Shown: positions 16,856 to 25,344 of the stretch, piece by piece
Position numbering within the stretch: position 1 is the first letter of the stretch
How the letters are laid out: every line of letters begins with the position of its first letter
Assembly: GCF_000308575.1 (NCBI RefSeq)
Contig: NZ_BAFZ01000164.1
Location: 29,631 to 93,630 of the forward strand
Source: Nocardia exalbida NBRC 100660
GTDB taxonomy: Bacteria; Actinomycetota; Actinomycetes; Mycobacteriales; Mycobacteriaceae
Reading direction: 5' to 3'
DNA: 64,000 nucleotides
Notes under the pieces: model-generated
The model's input: only the letters and a program-made list of their open reading frames with translations
The model's database searches: none
Told to the model about the DNA's origin: nothing
Program-made: the position numbers and the translations under genes

Positions 16856-18385
16856 TCACCGATGGGCAACCGCTCCCCTGTCCGCCGGATCGTTCAGGCC
16901 TGGCAGCGACTTCCAGTCGATCGCCCGCTTCAGGATCTTTCCGGTGGCGCCCTTCGGCAACTGGTCCACGAACGCGAACAGGTGTGGAACCTTGTATGCC
17001 GACAGCTGCTCCTTGGCCCAACTCCGCAGTTCATCCGGTGTCGGCTCCGCTCCGGGCGCCAGTGCGATCACCGCGGCGACCTCCTCGCCGTAGTGCTCGT
17101 CGGGCACACCGATCACCGCCGCTTCGACGATATCGGGGTGCCCGTACAACACTTCCTCAACTTCACGCGGATAGACGTTGTAGCCGCCCCGGATGATCAT
17201 GTCCTTGGCCCGGTCGATGATGTAGACATAGCCGTCGTCATCGACCTTGCCGAGATCCCCGGTGGCGAGCCAGCCGTCGCGCAGGTCGGATGCGGTGGCC
17301 TCCGGCCGGTTCCAGTATCCCCGCATGATCGTCGGACCGGACAGGTACAACTCGCCTACCTCACCGGGAGCGAGTACCGAGCCCGAGGCGTCCCGGACTT
17401 CGATTCGCATGCCGGGCAACGGAAGACCCACAGAACCCACCTTCGGGTCCTTCCCGACGGGGTTGAACGTCGCTATTCCCGACGATTCGGTAAGCCCATA
17501 GCCTTCCATGATCTCGCAGCCGAACCGGGCGCGAAAAGCTCGGATGACCTCCCGCGGGAGTGAGGCACCGCCCGACGAAGCCATCCGCAGACTCCCGAAC
17601 TGCTCGGGCCCGAAGTCCCCTCCGGCGTGCAGCATCGCGTTCCACATCGTCGGGACACCCGACATCAGGGTGATCTCGTCCGCGCGCACCATGTCGAGCA
17701 TGCGGCCGGGATCGAACCGCGACAGCAGCGACAGCGACGCACCCAGGTGCAGAGCGGTATTCATGACAACCGACTGTCCGAATACGTGGAACAGCGGCAG
17801 CGCGGTGCCCATCCGCTCCTCGCTCGTCACCCCGAGGTAGTCGATCAAGATCGTCGACGCGGCGTGCAGGTTGGCGATCGTGAGCTCTACGCCCTTCGGC
17901 TTCCCGGTGGTACCGGAGGTATACAGCAGAACCGCGACATCATCCGGGGCTAGATCGACGGGTTCGGACAGCGGCTCCGTCCGATCACGCTGTGCGCCCG
18001 GCTCCAGCACCCAGAGTGGGAGTCCGCGCTCCCGCGTGGCCGTCTCGGCCGATGTTGTCGCCTCGTGCCACGCGATCACCAGGCGTGCCGTGGAATCGTC
18101 GAGGACATAACCGATTTCGGCTCCGGTCGCCATCGTGTTCATGGTGATGACGATGGCGCCGACGAGGTGCGCACCCATGTAGGCAACAACGAATTCGGGG
18201 ACGCTCGGGGCCACCAGCAGTACGCGGTCGCGACTGTCGATCCCGGCGGCGCGCAGCGCACCGGCGAAAGCCGCCACCGAGTCCTTCAGCAGGCCATAAC
18301 TCCATTCCTCGCCCTCCGCCCTGATCGCGATCGCCTCGGGCCGATCGAGCGCGTTCTTCCACATCGGACCGGCGACGTTGACCAT
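16856..18385 (-). CDS. Acyl-CoA ligase (AMP-forming, FadD type)
   Basis: A 509-residue ANL-superfamily ligase: P-loop YTSGTTGKPKG at 155-165, LPLFHVFGQS, MEGYGLTESSG, the hinge-side DGWLATGDLG and DRAKDMIIRGGYNVYP, and the catalytic Lys in GATGKILKR. All active residues are present. It activates a carboxylic acid to its CoA thioester via an acyl-AMP. A perfect copy of the 24-bp palindrome lies 46 bases upstream of the ATG, so it is the most convincingly regulated member of the local regulon. A 4-hydroxy- or 4-oxo-acid substrate is inference from the company it keeps. Confidence 0.88.
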   Translation of the reverse strand: MVNVAGPMWKNALDRPEAIAIRAEGEEWSYGLLKDSVAAFAGALRAAGIDSRDRVLLVAPSVPEFVVAYMGAHLVGAIVITMNTMATGAEIGYVLDDSTARLVIAWHEATTSAETATRERGLPLWVLEPGAQRDRTEPLSEPVDLAPDDVAVLLYTSGTTGKPKGVELTIANLHAASTILIDYLGVTSEERMGTALPLFHVFGQSVVMNTALHLGASLSLLSRFDPGRMLDMVRADEITLMSGVPTMWNAMLHAGGDFGPEQFGSLRMASSGGASLPREVIRAFRARFGCEIMEGYGLTESSGIATFNPVGKDPKVGSVGLPLPGMRIEVRDASGSVLAPGEVGELYLSGPTIMRGYWNRPEATASDLRDGWLATGDLGKVDDDGYVYIIDRAKDMIIRGGYNVYPREVEEVLYGHPDIVEAAVIGVPDEHYGEEVAAVIALAPGAEPTPDELRSWAKEQLSAYKVPHLFAFVDQLPKGATGKILKRAIDWKSLPGLNDPADRGAVAHR

Positions 18386-18430
18386 CCGAATCCTCCTTCT
18401 GGCCTAGCTGGTAATCCCCCTCGCACTTTA

Positions 18431-18454
18431 ATTGAACTTGACGTCAAGTTCAAT
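18431..18454. promoter_or_regulatory. Operator B, perfect 24-bp palindrome
   Basis: Two exact 12-base arms, ATTGAACTTGAC and its complement, centred on GACGTC. It sits 46 bases upstream of the acyl-CoA ligase start and just beyond the 3' end of a TetR gene. It is the best copy of the TTGAA-N3-GACGTC-N3-TTCAA family in the window. Confidence 0.88.
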
Positions 18455-18585
18455 TACTGTCAAAAGGAAATCTGCGACAACCGCATCGGCAAGGAAACCG
18501 CGTGATGCGACCGGAACAGCCCCTAACGGTGGCACCGGGACTGGGCCGGTATTTCCGGTGACGACGCGGTCCCCGGCCAGTTCAC

Positions 18586-19268
18586 TCAGCTCGCGGCCTC
18601 GTCGATTTTCAACGCGTTGGCCCACAGGCGGGTAGCCGTTCGAACAAGGTCGTCCAGCGAGGTTTCCTCTTCGAGGGCGAACGCGTAGTACGCCATCCGG
18701 CCGACCATGCCGGACAGCGCCCGTGCGGCGGTCTGGGGATCGAGTTCACGGTCGGCCAAGCCCCGTTCCTGTAAATCCCTGATGGACTGCGCATTGCGGG
18801 CGGAGAAGGCGCGGGCGCGGCGGCGGCGCATTTCGCGGAACTTCAGGTCGATCGCGGCCACTTGATCGAGGATCAGCATCAATTTCGCGTTTCGCTTGTA
18901 CGCCTCGAAGTAGGCACGGTTGCTCGCCTCGATGACCGCTACCGGAGAGGCCTCGTCCGCACTCAGACGCGGCATTCCCGGATGCAGCATCTCGTGTGCT
19001 GCGATGCTTCGAGCACCGCCTGCAGAATCTCTTCCTTGCTCGAGAAATACGTATAGAAGCTACCCGTGGAGCATTTCGCCTCGGCCGTGATATCCGACAA
19101 TCGCGCGTCGAGGTAGCCGTCCCGCTCGAATACCACTCGGGCCGCGGCCACCAGCGCTGCCCGCGTGCGCAAGCCGCGGGCCGTAAGAGGAGGCTCCCGT
19201 AGGGCAGAGGTATCGGCAAGCGAGGGGATGTCCGCCGCTGCCGCTTCGTCGTCGGCCGTCCTGGCCAT
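18586..19268 (-). pseudogene. TetR-family regulator, single frameshift
   Basis: From ATG 19268 the frame gives LTARGLRTRAALVAAARVVF, GYLDARLSDITAEAKCSTGS and FYTYFSSKEEILQAVLEA. At 18991-18998 one base is lost, and the next frame continues MLHPGMPRLS, VIEASNRAYFEAYKRNAKLM and RALSGMVGRMAYY to the stop at 18586. The joined protein is clearly paralogous to the intact TetR at 21894-22583 over its whole length. It lies directly beside operator B. If the shift is a read error, this is the obvious candidate repressor; otherwise the paralogue may have taken over. Confidence 0.8.
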
Positions 19269-19472
19269 CGTTCACCCTCCCTGCTGTGCGCTGGACTCTC
19301 GAAGAAATCGTCGCACACCCGTTGTCGGTCCATGCTCGGCTCAGATCCCCCCGGGATAGCCGATGGGCTCGGTCCGCACTCCAGCCGAGGTCCGGCAGCT
19401 TCGTGGCGGCGAAGTCCGTCATGAAAGCCCAGACCCTGCCCAGCCGGAGAAACCGGCTGAGCAGGGTTGGCG

Positions 19473-20192
19473 TCACTTCGCCGGGGCGGGTGCCGGGGCC
19501 GGCATCGGCTGGTTGATCGTCGTGAAGTACTGGACTGCCGCCATGATCGCGACCGGAGCGGTGACGAGAATCTGGCCCGCCAACGTCCCCAGCGCGCCGA
19601 GGGCCATCATTCCGCCCACACATCCGATGGCGGCTGCCGGAATGAAGCCTCCGAACAAGCCGATAATCGCCGCGGAAGCGACGGTCGCCCCGGCGATCCC
19701 GCCCAGCACGCAACCGACCGCCGCGCCGCCGATCCCGCCGACGGTGGTACCGATCGTCGCGCCCATGAGGATCGTGGAGGACAGTCGCGCCCAGGCGGCT
19801 TGTTCCCGGTCGTACTGGGTCTTCCAGGGAGCCTGGTCTTCGTAGGGCAGCGCCACCGGCTTGTAGGCGGCGTGCTCGAGGTCGAACTGCGGCGTCAAGG
19901 TAGCAGTGCGGTCGCGGATTTCGGCGGCGATCGGGAAGACGAAATCATCGACCCGGAAAGACAATTCCGAACCCGCCACCACAGCACCGCCGGGGGCCTT
20001 GATCTTCAGCACCCCCTCTTCGACGGCAATCGAGCCGGCCGCGAGATCGATCACCGATGACCGCTCTCCGACCGATACCTTGTAACCGACCGCCGCGGCA
20101 TCGTCCGGTGCCGCCGATACCGTTCCGGCCGTTCCGGCGGTTATGCCGAGCGTCGAGACGAGCAGCGACGCTGCTGCAATCGTTTTCCTCAT
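19473..20192 (-). CDS. Exported protein with glycine-rich hydrophobic C-terminal domain
   Basis: A 239-residue protein with a signal peptide (MRKTIAAASLLVSTLGITAG, cleavage near VSAAPDD), a beta-rich middle (VAVEEG-like SIAVEEGVLKIKAPGG, DFVFPIAAEI), and a long Gly/Ala-rich hydrophobic tail with GGIGGAAVGCVLGGIAGA and repeated small residues, ending PAPAPAK. The ATG at 20192 follows gaagaaggaaa. The layout is common among Nocardia/Rhodococcus exported proteins of unknown function. The tail may insert in the membrane or cell envelope. It is probably monocistronic. Confidence 0.7.
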   Translation of the reverse strand: MRKTIAAASLLVSTLGITAGTAGTVSAAPDDAAAVGYKVSVGERSSVIDLAAGSIAVEEGVLKIKAPGGAVVAGSELSFRVDDFVFPIAAEIRDRTATLTPQFDLEHAAYKPVALPYEDQAPWKTQYDREQAAWARLSSTILMGATIGTTVGGIGGAAVGCVLGGIAGATVASAAIIGLFGGFIPAAAIGCVGGMMALGALGTLAGQILVTAPVAIMAAVQYFTTINQPMPAPAPAPAK

Positions 20193-20402
20193 CTTTTTCC
20201 TTCTTCTCCGTGCCTCGAACCAGACGTTCGAGAGACTGCGAACACGCACGGGTGCGATTCGATTCGGTTCCGCCGACGAAACCGTCTCCGACTGCTCCCG
20301 CGCATCGTGCCCGACTCCATCCACATCAGATGGAATCGAGGAATTTCACCAGCGCCTCGTTGACTTCCGCTGGTCGCTCCTGCTCGAGCCTCGGCGCCCC
20401 GG

Positions 20403-21293
20403 TCACCGGCCGTCCGTGTACCGGGCGATCAGCTCGGCCGGGAAACCCAGATCGGCCTGCGCAACCGCCTTCGTCAGCGGCATGCCCAGCTCGCCCAGAC
20501 GCGAACACCCCTCCGGTCCGATTGCTTCGTACGCGTACACGGCGAGTTGGTCGGTCCGGTCCTCGATCGATTGCCGGCGCCGCCGCCCTTCCTCGCTGAG
20601 GGCGAGTCCGGGCCCATCCAGAAGCCACCCGCGAGCACGCAACCGCTCGATGCCGGTGGCCCACTCCTCTTCGCTCCAGTACCGGCTGACGCGGAGGGCT
20701 TCCGCGCTGATGGCCCCCGTCGCGGCATGCGTGATCAGGGCCTCCATACCATCGAGGCCTTCGGTGAACAGCAGCGCGACGTGTGCGTCGCCTCGGAATT
20801 CGCGCAGCAGAGTCTGCGCGTGCCACAGCACCAGGTGCGGAGCGTCCGGCCACGGCAGCTGCGCGTGTCCGGCGAACAGCGGACGTCCCTGAGGCCGATC
20901 GCATGCGCGTTCCGCGGCACGGCGTGCGAGATCGGCCGCCTCCCGAACCGTTGTACCGTCGACATCCTCGCCCCATGCTTGGCGCAGCGAGCGGTCGACG
21001 GCCTCGTACCGTGCCTCCAGGACGTGCCCAGGCGTGGCGGTGTGCCAGGCCGCGGGCAGCGCAGAGCGCACCGCCACCGGATTGAAATTGAAGAATGTCG
21101 CGACGGCGACTTCCGCGGGTACCGGGCCCATCGCTGCCGAGCGGGGCGCGAAATATGTCGGGGCCCGCCCCTGCAAGCCGATTTCGGCATAGCACTCCTG
21201 CCCGTGCGGGCTGAAGTAGATCATCCCGTGAATCAGTTCGAGAGCGCGGAAGGTGAGCCGGGCGGTCTCCGGCGAAACAGTGGACATCGTCAT
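20403..21293 (-). CDS. SCO6745-like protein of unknown function
   Basis: A 296-residue protein beginning MTMSTVSPETARLTFRALEL (the ATG six bases later is an alternative), with the family's LIHGMIYFSPHGQECYAEIG, YFAPRSAAMGPVPAEVAVAT and FFNFNP blocks, a central LVLWHAQTLLREFRGDAHVA helix and a C-terminal winged-helix-like part (RLRARGWLL, GLALSEEGRRRRQSIEDRTD). I recognise the SCO6745 group but know of no assigned reaction. A degenerate copy of the palindromic operator lies about 225 bases upstream, suggesting it belongs to the local regulon. Confidence 0.7.
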   Translation of the reverse strand: MTMSTVSPETARLTFRALELIHGMIYFSPHGQECYAEIGLQGRAPTYFAPRSAAMGPVPAEVAVATFFNFNPVAVRSALPAAWHTATPGHVLEARYEAVDRSLRQAWGEDVDGTTVREAADLARRAAERACDRPQGRPLFAGHAQLPWPDAPHLVLWHAQTLLREFRGDAHVALLFTEGLDGMEALITHAATGAISAEALRVSRYWSEEEWATGIERLRARGWLLDGPGLALSEEGRRRRQSIEDRTDQLAVYAYEAIGPEGCSRLGELGMPLTKAVAQADLGFPAELIARYTDGR

Positions 21294-21519
21294 TCTTTCG
21301 AATTCGACTGGCGGAGAACAGGTCACGAACTCATCGCCTCTCGCCGACCGGGCCGGCACCCTCGCTTGCGGCGGGTGCGACACCGACCTCGCGAAGCGGC
21401 CTGCCCGCGACCAGACGCCTGCGAGACAGATCGTTCACAGTCAGGAGTGGGGCCATGCAGTTCCCTCGATCGTCGTGTTTCGGATCTGGGCTTCGACCCT
21501 CCCTCCGGTGGGCCGAGTA

Positions 21520-21541
21520 TTGAAACTGAACTCAACATCAA
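21520..21541. promoter_or_regulatory. Operator D, degenerate 22-bp site
   Basis: TTGAA-ACT-GAACTC-AAC-ATCAA keeps the outer TTGAA/TCAA arms and spacing of operators A-C but changes the GACGTC core. It is about 225 bases upstream of the SCO6745-like gene. Weaker than the other three. Confidence 0.45.
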
Positions 21542-21637
21542 GTTGTGACCTACGTCAAGTCTTGATCCGAAATCAACGTCATTTACGGTCCTGCCGGAAC
21601 GGCGGAACTCCCGGCGGCGCCGGTGTCGGCTGTCGCT

Positions 21638-21881
21638 CTACCCGCAGGGCTCACAGGGGGCTTCGACGACCTCGTCGGGGGCGACCCCGGCCGGTGGGCC
21701 GGGAGCTGAATTGTCGAAGACGACCGTGCCGTCCGCCGAAAGTTCGAGTACCACCGTCTGCCACACCGGCCTGCGACCGGAGTTCACCAACAGCGTTGGC
21801 TAGGGGATATGAAGTCCTACCTGCCGCATCGCTGCCGCAAAAGCGGGCTGACTGATCACGGCGTGGCGGGTTCGTGGCTCG
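21638..21881 (-). pseudogene. Remnant of an unidentified gene with an internal stop
   Basis: One minus-strand frame reads RHAVISQPAFAAAMRQVGLH-IP, a TAG stop, then PTLLVNSGRRPVWQTVVLEL, SADGTVVFDNSAPGPPAG and EVVEAPCEPCG to a stop at 21638. The composition and sense on both sides of the TAG suggest one old coding region broken by a nonsense change. I do not recognise the family. Confidence 0.35.
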
Positions 21882-21893
21882 GACGGGCCTGGC

Positions 21894-22583
21894 TCACAGC
21901 GGGGAGATGCGCAGCGCGTTGACCCACAACCGGGTTCCGGTGCGCGTCAGTTCGTCCAGGTCGACCCTCAGATCCTCCGGTGTGCCTTCACCGGTCACGA
22001 AGTAGTCGAACGCGAGCCGACTGATCATCCCGGACAGTGCGCGCGAGGCCAACAGCGGATCGACTTCCGTGTCCGCGAGTCCCCGCGCCTGCAGGGACTC
22101 GATGCTGCGGGCGTTTCGCCGCACGAATGCCTCCGCGCGCCGCTGACGCAGTTTGCGGAACTCCGGGTCGATGCTGGCTACCTGTTCGAGCAACGCCATC
22201 AGCTTGGCATTGCGCTTGTACGCCTCGAAGTACGCCCGGTTGCTCGCCTCGATGATCGCACCCGGGTCGGCGTCGGAGTCCACATGCGGCATGCCTGGAT
22301 GCATCATGTCTTCCTGCGCCAACTCGAGGACAGCGGCGAAGATCTCCTCCTTGCTGGAGAAGTACGTATAGAAGGTGCCGGACGAGCATTTGGCCTCTGC
22401 GGTGATGTCGACCAGCCGGGTGTCGAGGTAGCCCGAACGCTCGAACACCGTACGGGCAGCTGCGATCAAGGCCGAGCGCGTCCGCAGTCCCCGACCGGTG
22501 GCCGGAAGCTCGCGCAGCAGCGCGGAGTTCGCCATGGACGGCGGCGGACCCTCGTGTTCTTCCCCGGCGGTTGATCGTGACAT
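21894..22583 (-). CDS. TetR-family transcriptional regulator
   Basis: A 229-residue regulator with a canonical TetR N-terminal domain: LRTRSALIAAARTVFERSGY then DITAEAKCSSGTFYTYFSSK (HTH about 56-76). The all-helical ligand domain includes IIEASNRAYFEAYKRNAKLM and LASRALSGMISRLAFDYFV. Start ATG 22583 (MSRSTAGEEHEG) is preferred, though MANSALL further in is possible. It is paralogous to the frameshifted TetR at 18586-19268, the two having almost the same HTH (DITAEAKCS[ST]G[ST]FYTYFSSKEEI). It is the leading candidate to bind the TTGAA-N3-GACGTC-N3-TTCAA sites, with an acyl-CoA as probable ligand (inference). Confidence 0.9.
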   Translation of the reverse strand: MSRSTAGEEHEGPPPSMANSALLRELPATGRGLRTRSALIAAARTVFERSGYLDTRLVDITAEAKCSSGTFYTYFSSKEEIFAAVLELAQEDMMHPGMPHVDSDADPGAIIEASNRAYFEAYKRNAKLMALLEQVASIDPEFRKLRQRRAEAFVRRNARSIESLQARGLADTEVDPLLASRALSGMISRLAFDYFVTGEGTPEDLRVDLDELTRTGTRLWVNALRISPL

Positions 22584-22674
22584 GGAACAGTTATAGCAAC
22601 GCAACCATCGGAGCTCGCCAGACCATGCCGCGACGAACCGCAGGCGACGTCGACCATTGCGGCGGAACCGCGGT

Positions 22675-22787
22675 TCAGGACTGGAAGACGAGCCGACCGA
22701 CGGTCCTTCCGTCACCGGCGCTCGGCTGGGCGACGTCCTCGAGCTTCAGGACGTCCCGCGGCTCGCACGAGTTCGTTGACGCGCCAT
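22675..22787 (-). pseudogene. 5' remnant of a zinc/quinone-type alcohol dehydrogenase gene
   Basis: An ATG at 22787 with aggag upstream is followed, after a frame change, by EPRDVLKLEDVAQPSAGDG and VGRLVFQS, the typical opening of medium-chain quinone oxidoreductases. The rest of the gene is absent. It begins 45 bases after the kinase-like gene stop, so it was once the next gene of that operon. Confidence 0.45.
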
Positions 22788-22831
22788 GCCTTGATAGAAG
22801 TTTCTCCTGATAAGTTTCGATGGTCGGGGAT

Positions 22832-23875
22832 TCAGATCCCTGCGGCATCTGCGATGGCGATGGCCTTGTGGACCAGAGCATCGATGCGCTCGACGGTCGG
22901 GGTGCCGGCTGCGGCCTTGTTCGCGGGGGTGTCCATCGCCCGGCGCATGACACCTTCGGCGATGATCGCCACCTTCCACAGACCGAGTGCGTGCCAGAAC
23001 TTCAGCGCCTGCGGGTCCCGGCCGGTCTCGTCGAGGTACATCCGGGCGAGTTCGTCCCGGTTCGGGAATCCCGCGAGTGTGGAGACCGGGAAGTCACCCC
23101 CCGTGTCCTCCCCCGGCTCGGGCCAGTAGGCGAGCATAGAACCCATGTCGGCCAACGGATCTCCGAGCGTGGACAGTTCCCAGTCCAGCACGCCGACGAC
23201 CTCGCCGCTCGTGTGGGAGACGATCACATTGCGCAGGTGGAAGTCGCCGTGCACGAGCGCGAGTTCGGTCTGCTGGGGCACCGCGGCCATCAGCCTGCGG
23301 GTCAGATCGTCGAGTTCGGGCGATTCCCGGGTCTTGGACTTCTCCCACTGGCCGGACCACCGCGCGAGTTGGCGCCGCGCGTACGGCTTGTGGCTCGCCA
23401 AATCGGACAGTCCGGTCTGCTCTAGGTCGACGGCGTGGATTTGCGCGAGGGCGCGCGGCAGGGACTCCGCGATCTCGCGACGCCGTCGCTGGGGTAGTGA
23501 CTCCGCGATCTCCATCGTGTCGACGACCTGGCCGTCGATGAAGTTCATCAGCACCAACGGCACGTCGGAGATCGCGGAATTCTCTGCGACACCGAGGATC
23601 CGCGGTGCAGGGACCGAAGTGCCCGCGAGCGCGGACATGATCCGCGCCTCCCGCGCGACGTCGTGTGCCGAGACCAACAGGTGCCCCAATGGGGGCCGGC
23701 GCAGCACCCAGCGCCGACCGGCGTCGTCCCGCACGAGGTAAGTGAGATTGGACTGACCGAGACCGATCCGGTGGAAGCCCAGCCGGCCGGCGAACTCGAT
23801 CCCGAGGTCGCCGAACCAGCGGGTGACCGCCGTCGGATCGATGCCGATCACATCTCGCGCCGAGGTCTCAGGCAC
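22832..23875 (-). CDS. APH-type phosphotransferase (LvaA / ACAD10-11 kinase-domain-like)
   Basis: A 347-residue aminoglycoside-phosphotransferase-fold kinase: nucleotide loop GLGQSNLTYLVRD, WVLRRPP, catalytic HGDFHLRNVIV (209-219) and metal-binding Asp231 in VLDWELSTLGDPLADMG. The last motif is the form found in ACAD10/11 kinase domains and LvaA, which phosphorylate 4-hydroxyacyl-CoA, rather than antibiotic kinases. GTG 23875 is the chosen start, just before the conserved region; upstream in-frame sequence belongs to a decayed SDR. It follows the acyl-CoA dehydrogenase in one operon, matching the kinase-dehydrogenase partnership. Substrate is inference. Confidence 0.82.
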   Translation of the reverse strand: MPETSARDVIGIDPTAVTRWFGDLGIEFAGRLGFHRIGLGQSNLTYLVRDDAGRRWVLRRPPLGHLLVSAHDVAREARIMSALAGTSVPAPRILGVAENSAISDVPLVLMNFIDGQVVDTMEIAESLPQRRRREIAESLPRALAQIHAVDLEQTGLSDLASHKPYARRQLARWSGQWEKSKTRESPELDDLTRRLMAAVPQQTELALVHGDFHLRNVIVSHTSGEVVGVLDWELSTLGDPLADMGSMLAYWPEPGEDTGGDFPVSTLAGFPNRDELARMYLDETGRDPQALKFWHALGLWKVAIIAEGVMRRAMDTPANKAAAGTPTVERIDALVHKAIAIADAAGI

Positions 23876-24024
23876 CGAGTGGCGCTCCGTTCCGGTAGGG
23901 CACCGCGTCGCCGAGCCGCCGGCCGCCGTCGATGCGCCTCGGCCAGCTTGGTGCGCACGATCCCGGGCGCGACCGAGTTGACGCGAATCTTCGGCGACAA
24001 TTCCAGCGACGGCATGGGAGTCAT
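23848..24024 (-). pseudogene. Short SDR remnant between dehydrogenase and kinase genes
   Basis: An ATG at 24024 overlaps the acyl-CoA dehydrogenase stop (ATGA) and opens a 58-codon frame containing LELSPKIRVNSVAPGIVRTK LAE, the strand and loop that follow the catalytic helix in short-chain dehydrogenases. The Rossmann N-terminus and active site are missing, and the tail is out of frame. It is the leftover of an SDR gene with translation coupling still visible. Confidence 0.55.
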
Positions 24025-25253
24025 GCTCGGATACCTTCCGGTCGCAGGTCGCGGTACTGGCGCAGTTCGCGGCGGGCGATAGCGCGCTTGTGCACTTCGT
24101 CCGGGCCGTCGGCCAGGCGCAGGGTCCGCAGGTGCGCGTACGACATGGCGAGCGGGAAGTCGTCGGTGATGCCCGCGCCACCGTGCACTTGGATGGCCCG
24201 GTCCACGATCCTCAGCGCGATGGCCGGGGCGGCGACCTTGATCGCGGCGATCTCGGTCTGTGCTTCCTTGTTGCCGACGGTGTCCATCAGATATGCGGCC
24301 TTGAGGGTGAGTAGCCGGACCATCTCGATGTCGATGCGCGCTTCGGCGATCCAGTCCTGGATGTTGGCGTTGTCGGCGATCGGCTTGCCGAACGTGACGC
24401 GCGACTGGGCGCGCTTGCACATCAGTTCCAGCGCGCGCTCGGCCGCGCCGATGGCACGCATGCAGTGGTGGATGCGACCGGGGCCCAGCCGGGCCTGGCT
24501 GATCGCGAAGCCCTCTCCCTCGCCTTTGAGGAGGTCCTCGACCGGAACCCGAACGTCCTTGAAGTCGATCTCGGCGTGACCTTCTCGGTCGGCGTAACCG
24601 AAGACCGGCAGATTGCGCATCACGGTCACACCGGGTGCGTCGATCGGTACCACCATCATCGACTGCTGCCGGTGCGTCGGGGCGGCCGGATCGGTCTTGC
24701 CCATGACGATCATGACCTTGCAGTTCTTGTGGAGGGCGTTGGAGGCGAACCACTTCCGGCCGTTGAGGACGTATTCGTCCCCGTCCTTGACCATAGACAG
24801 TTCGACATTGGTGGCATCCGAGCTGGCCACACCTGGCTCCGTCATCGCGAACGCGGACGCCATAGTGCCGTCGAGCAGGGGTTTCAGATACTTCTCTTTG
24901 TGCTTCTCGGTGCCGAAGAGCTCGAGGACCTCCATGTTGCCGGTGTCGGGGGCGTTGCAGTTGCACGCCTCGGGCGCGATGTGGCTGCGGCCCATGATCT
25001 CCGCCAGCGGCGCGTACTCGAGGTTGGTCAGTCCGGCGCCGGTGGCAGGGTGTGGATGGAAGAGGTTCCACAGGCCCCGCCTTCTCGCCTCGGCCTTGAG
25101 TTCCTCGAGTATCGGCGGATGGAAATGTGGATCGCCGGCCGCGCGCATCTGCTCCTCGTACATGGTCTCGGCCGGGTATACGTGTGCATCCATGAAATCC
25201 AGCAGTTCGTTCTGCAACTGCTGGGCGCGTTCGGAGATGTCGAACAGGGACAT
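24021..25253 (-). CDS. Acyl-CoA dehydrogenase family protein, ACAD10/11-like
   Basis: A 410-residue flavoprotein with the complete ACAD fold: FAMTEPGVASSDATN (flavin/substrate loop), YVLNGRKWFASNA, HAEIDFKDVRVPVEDLL, the subgroup mark RLGPGRIHHCMRAIGAAERA, and C-terminal IQVHGGAGITDDFPLA. The GPGRIHHCMR block is typical of the ACAD10/11 and LvaC group, where the flavin enzyme acts on 4-phosphoacyl-CoA to give an enoyl-CoA. The phosphotransferase-type kinase downstream and an SDR upstream (gap 91 bases) support this. Simple alpha,beta-dehydrogenation remains the alternative. Confidence 0.88.
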   Translation of the reverse strand: MSLFDISERAQQLQNELLDFMDAHVYPAETMYEEQMRAAGDPHFHPPILEELKAEARRRGLWNLFHPHPATGAGLTNLEYAPLAEIMGRSHIAPEACNCNAPDTGNMEVLELFGTEKHKEKYLKPLLDGTMASAFAMTEPGVASSDATNVELSMVKDGDEYVLNGRKWFASNALHKNCKVMIVMGKTDPAAPTHRQQSMMVVPIDAPGVTVMRNLPVFGYADREGHAEIDFKDVRVPVEDLLKGEGEGFAISQARLGPGRIHHCMRAIGAAERALELMCKRAQSRVTFGKPIADNANIQDWIAEARIDIEMVRLLTLKAAYLMDTVGNKEAQTEIAAIKVAAPAIALRIVDRAIQVHGGAGITDDFPLAMSYAHLRTLRLADGPDEVHKRAIARRELRQYRDLRPEGIRA

Positions 25254-25344
25254 GAGAACTCCTGATGGGTCCGGAGGGAATCGGGGGTGCGGCGCTCGTT
25301 GTGGCCGACGACAGCCGCGACGAGGTCGATGCCGCGGCAGGACC

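Noticed and set aside
22832..23875. Antibiotic-resistance kinase
   Set aside because: The APH fold is present, but the DWELSTLGDPLAD motif and the acyl-CoA dehydrogenase neighbour point to an acyl-CoA kinase rather than aminoglycoside resistance.
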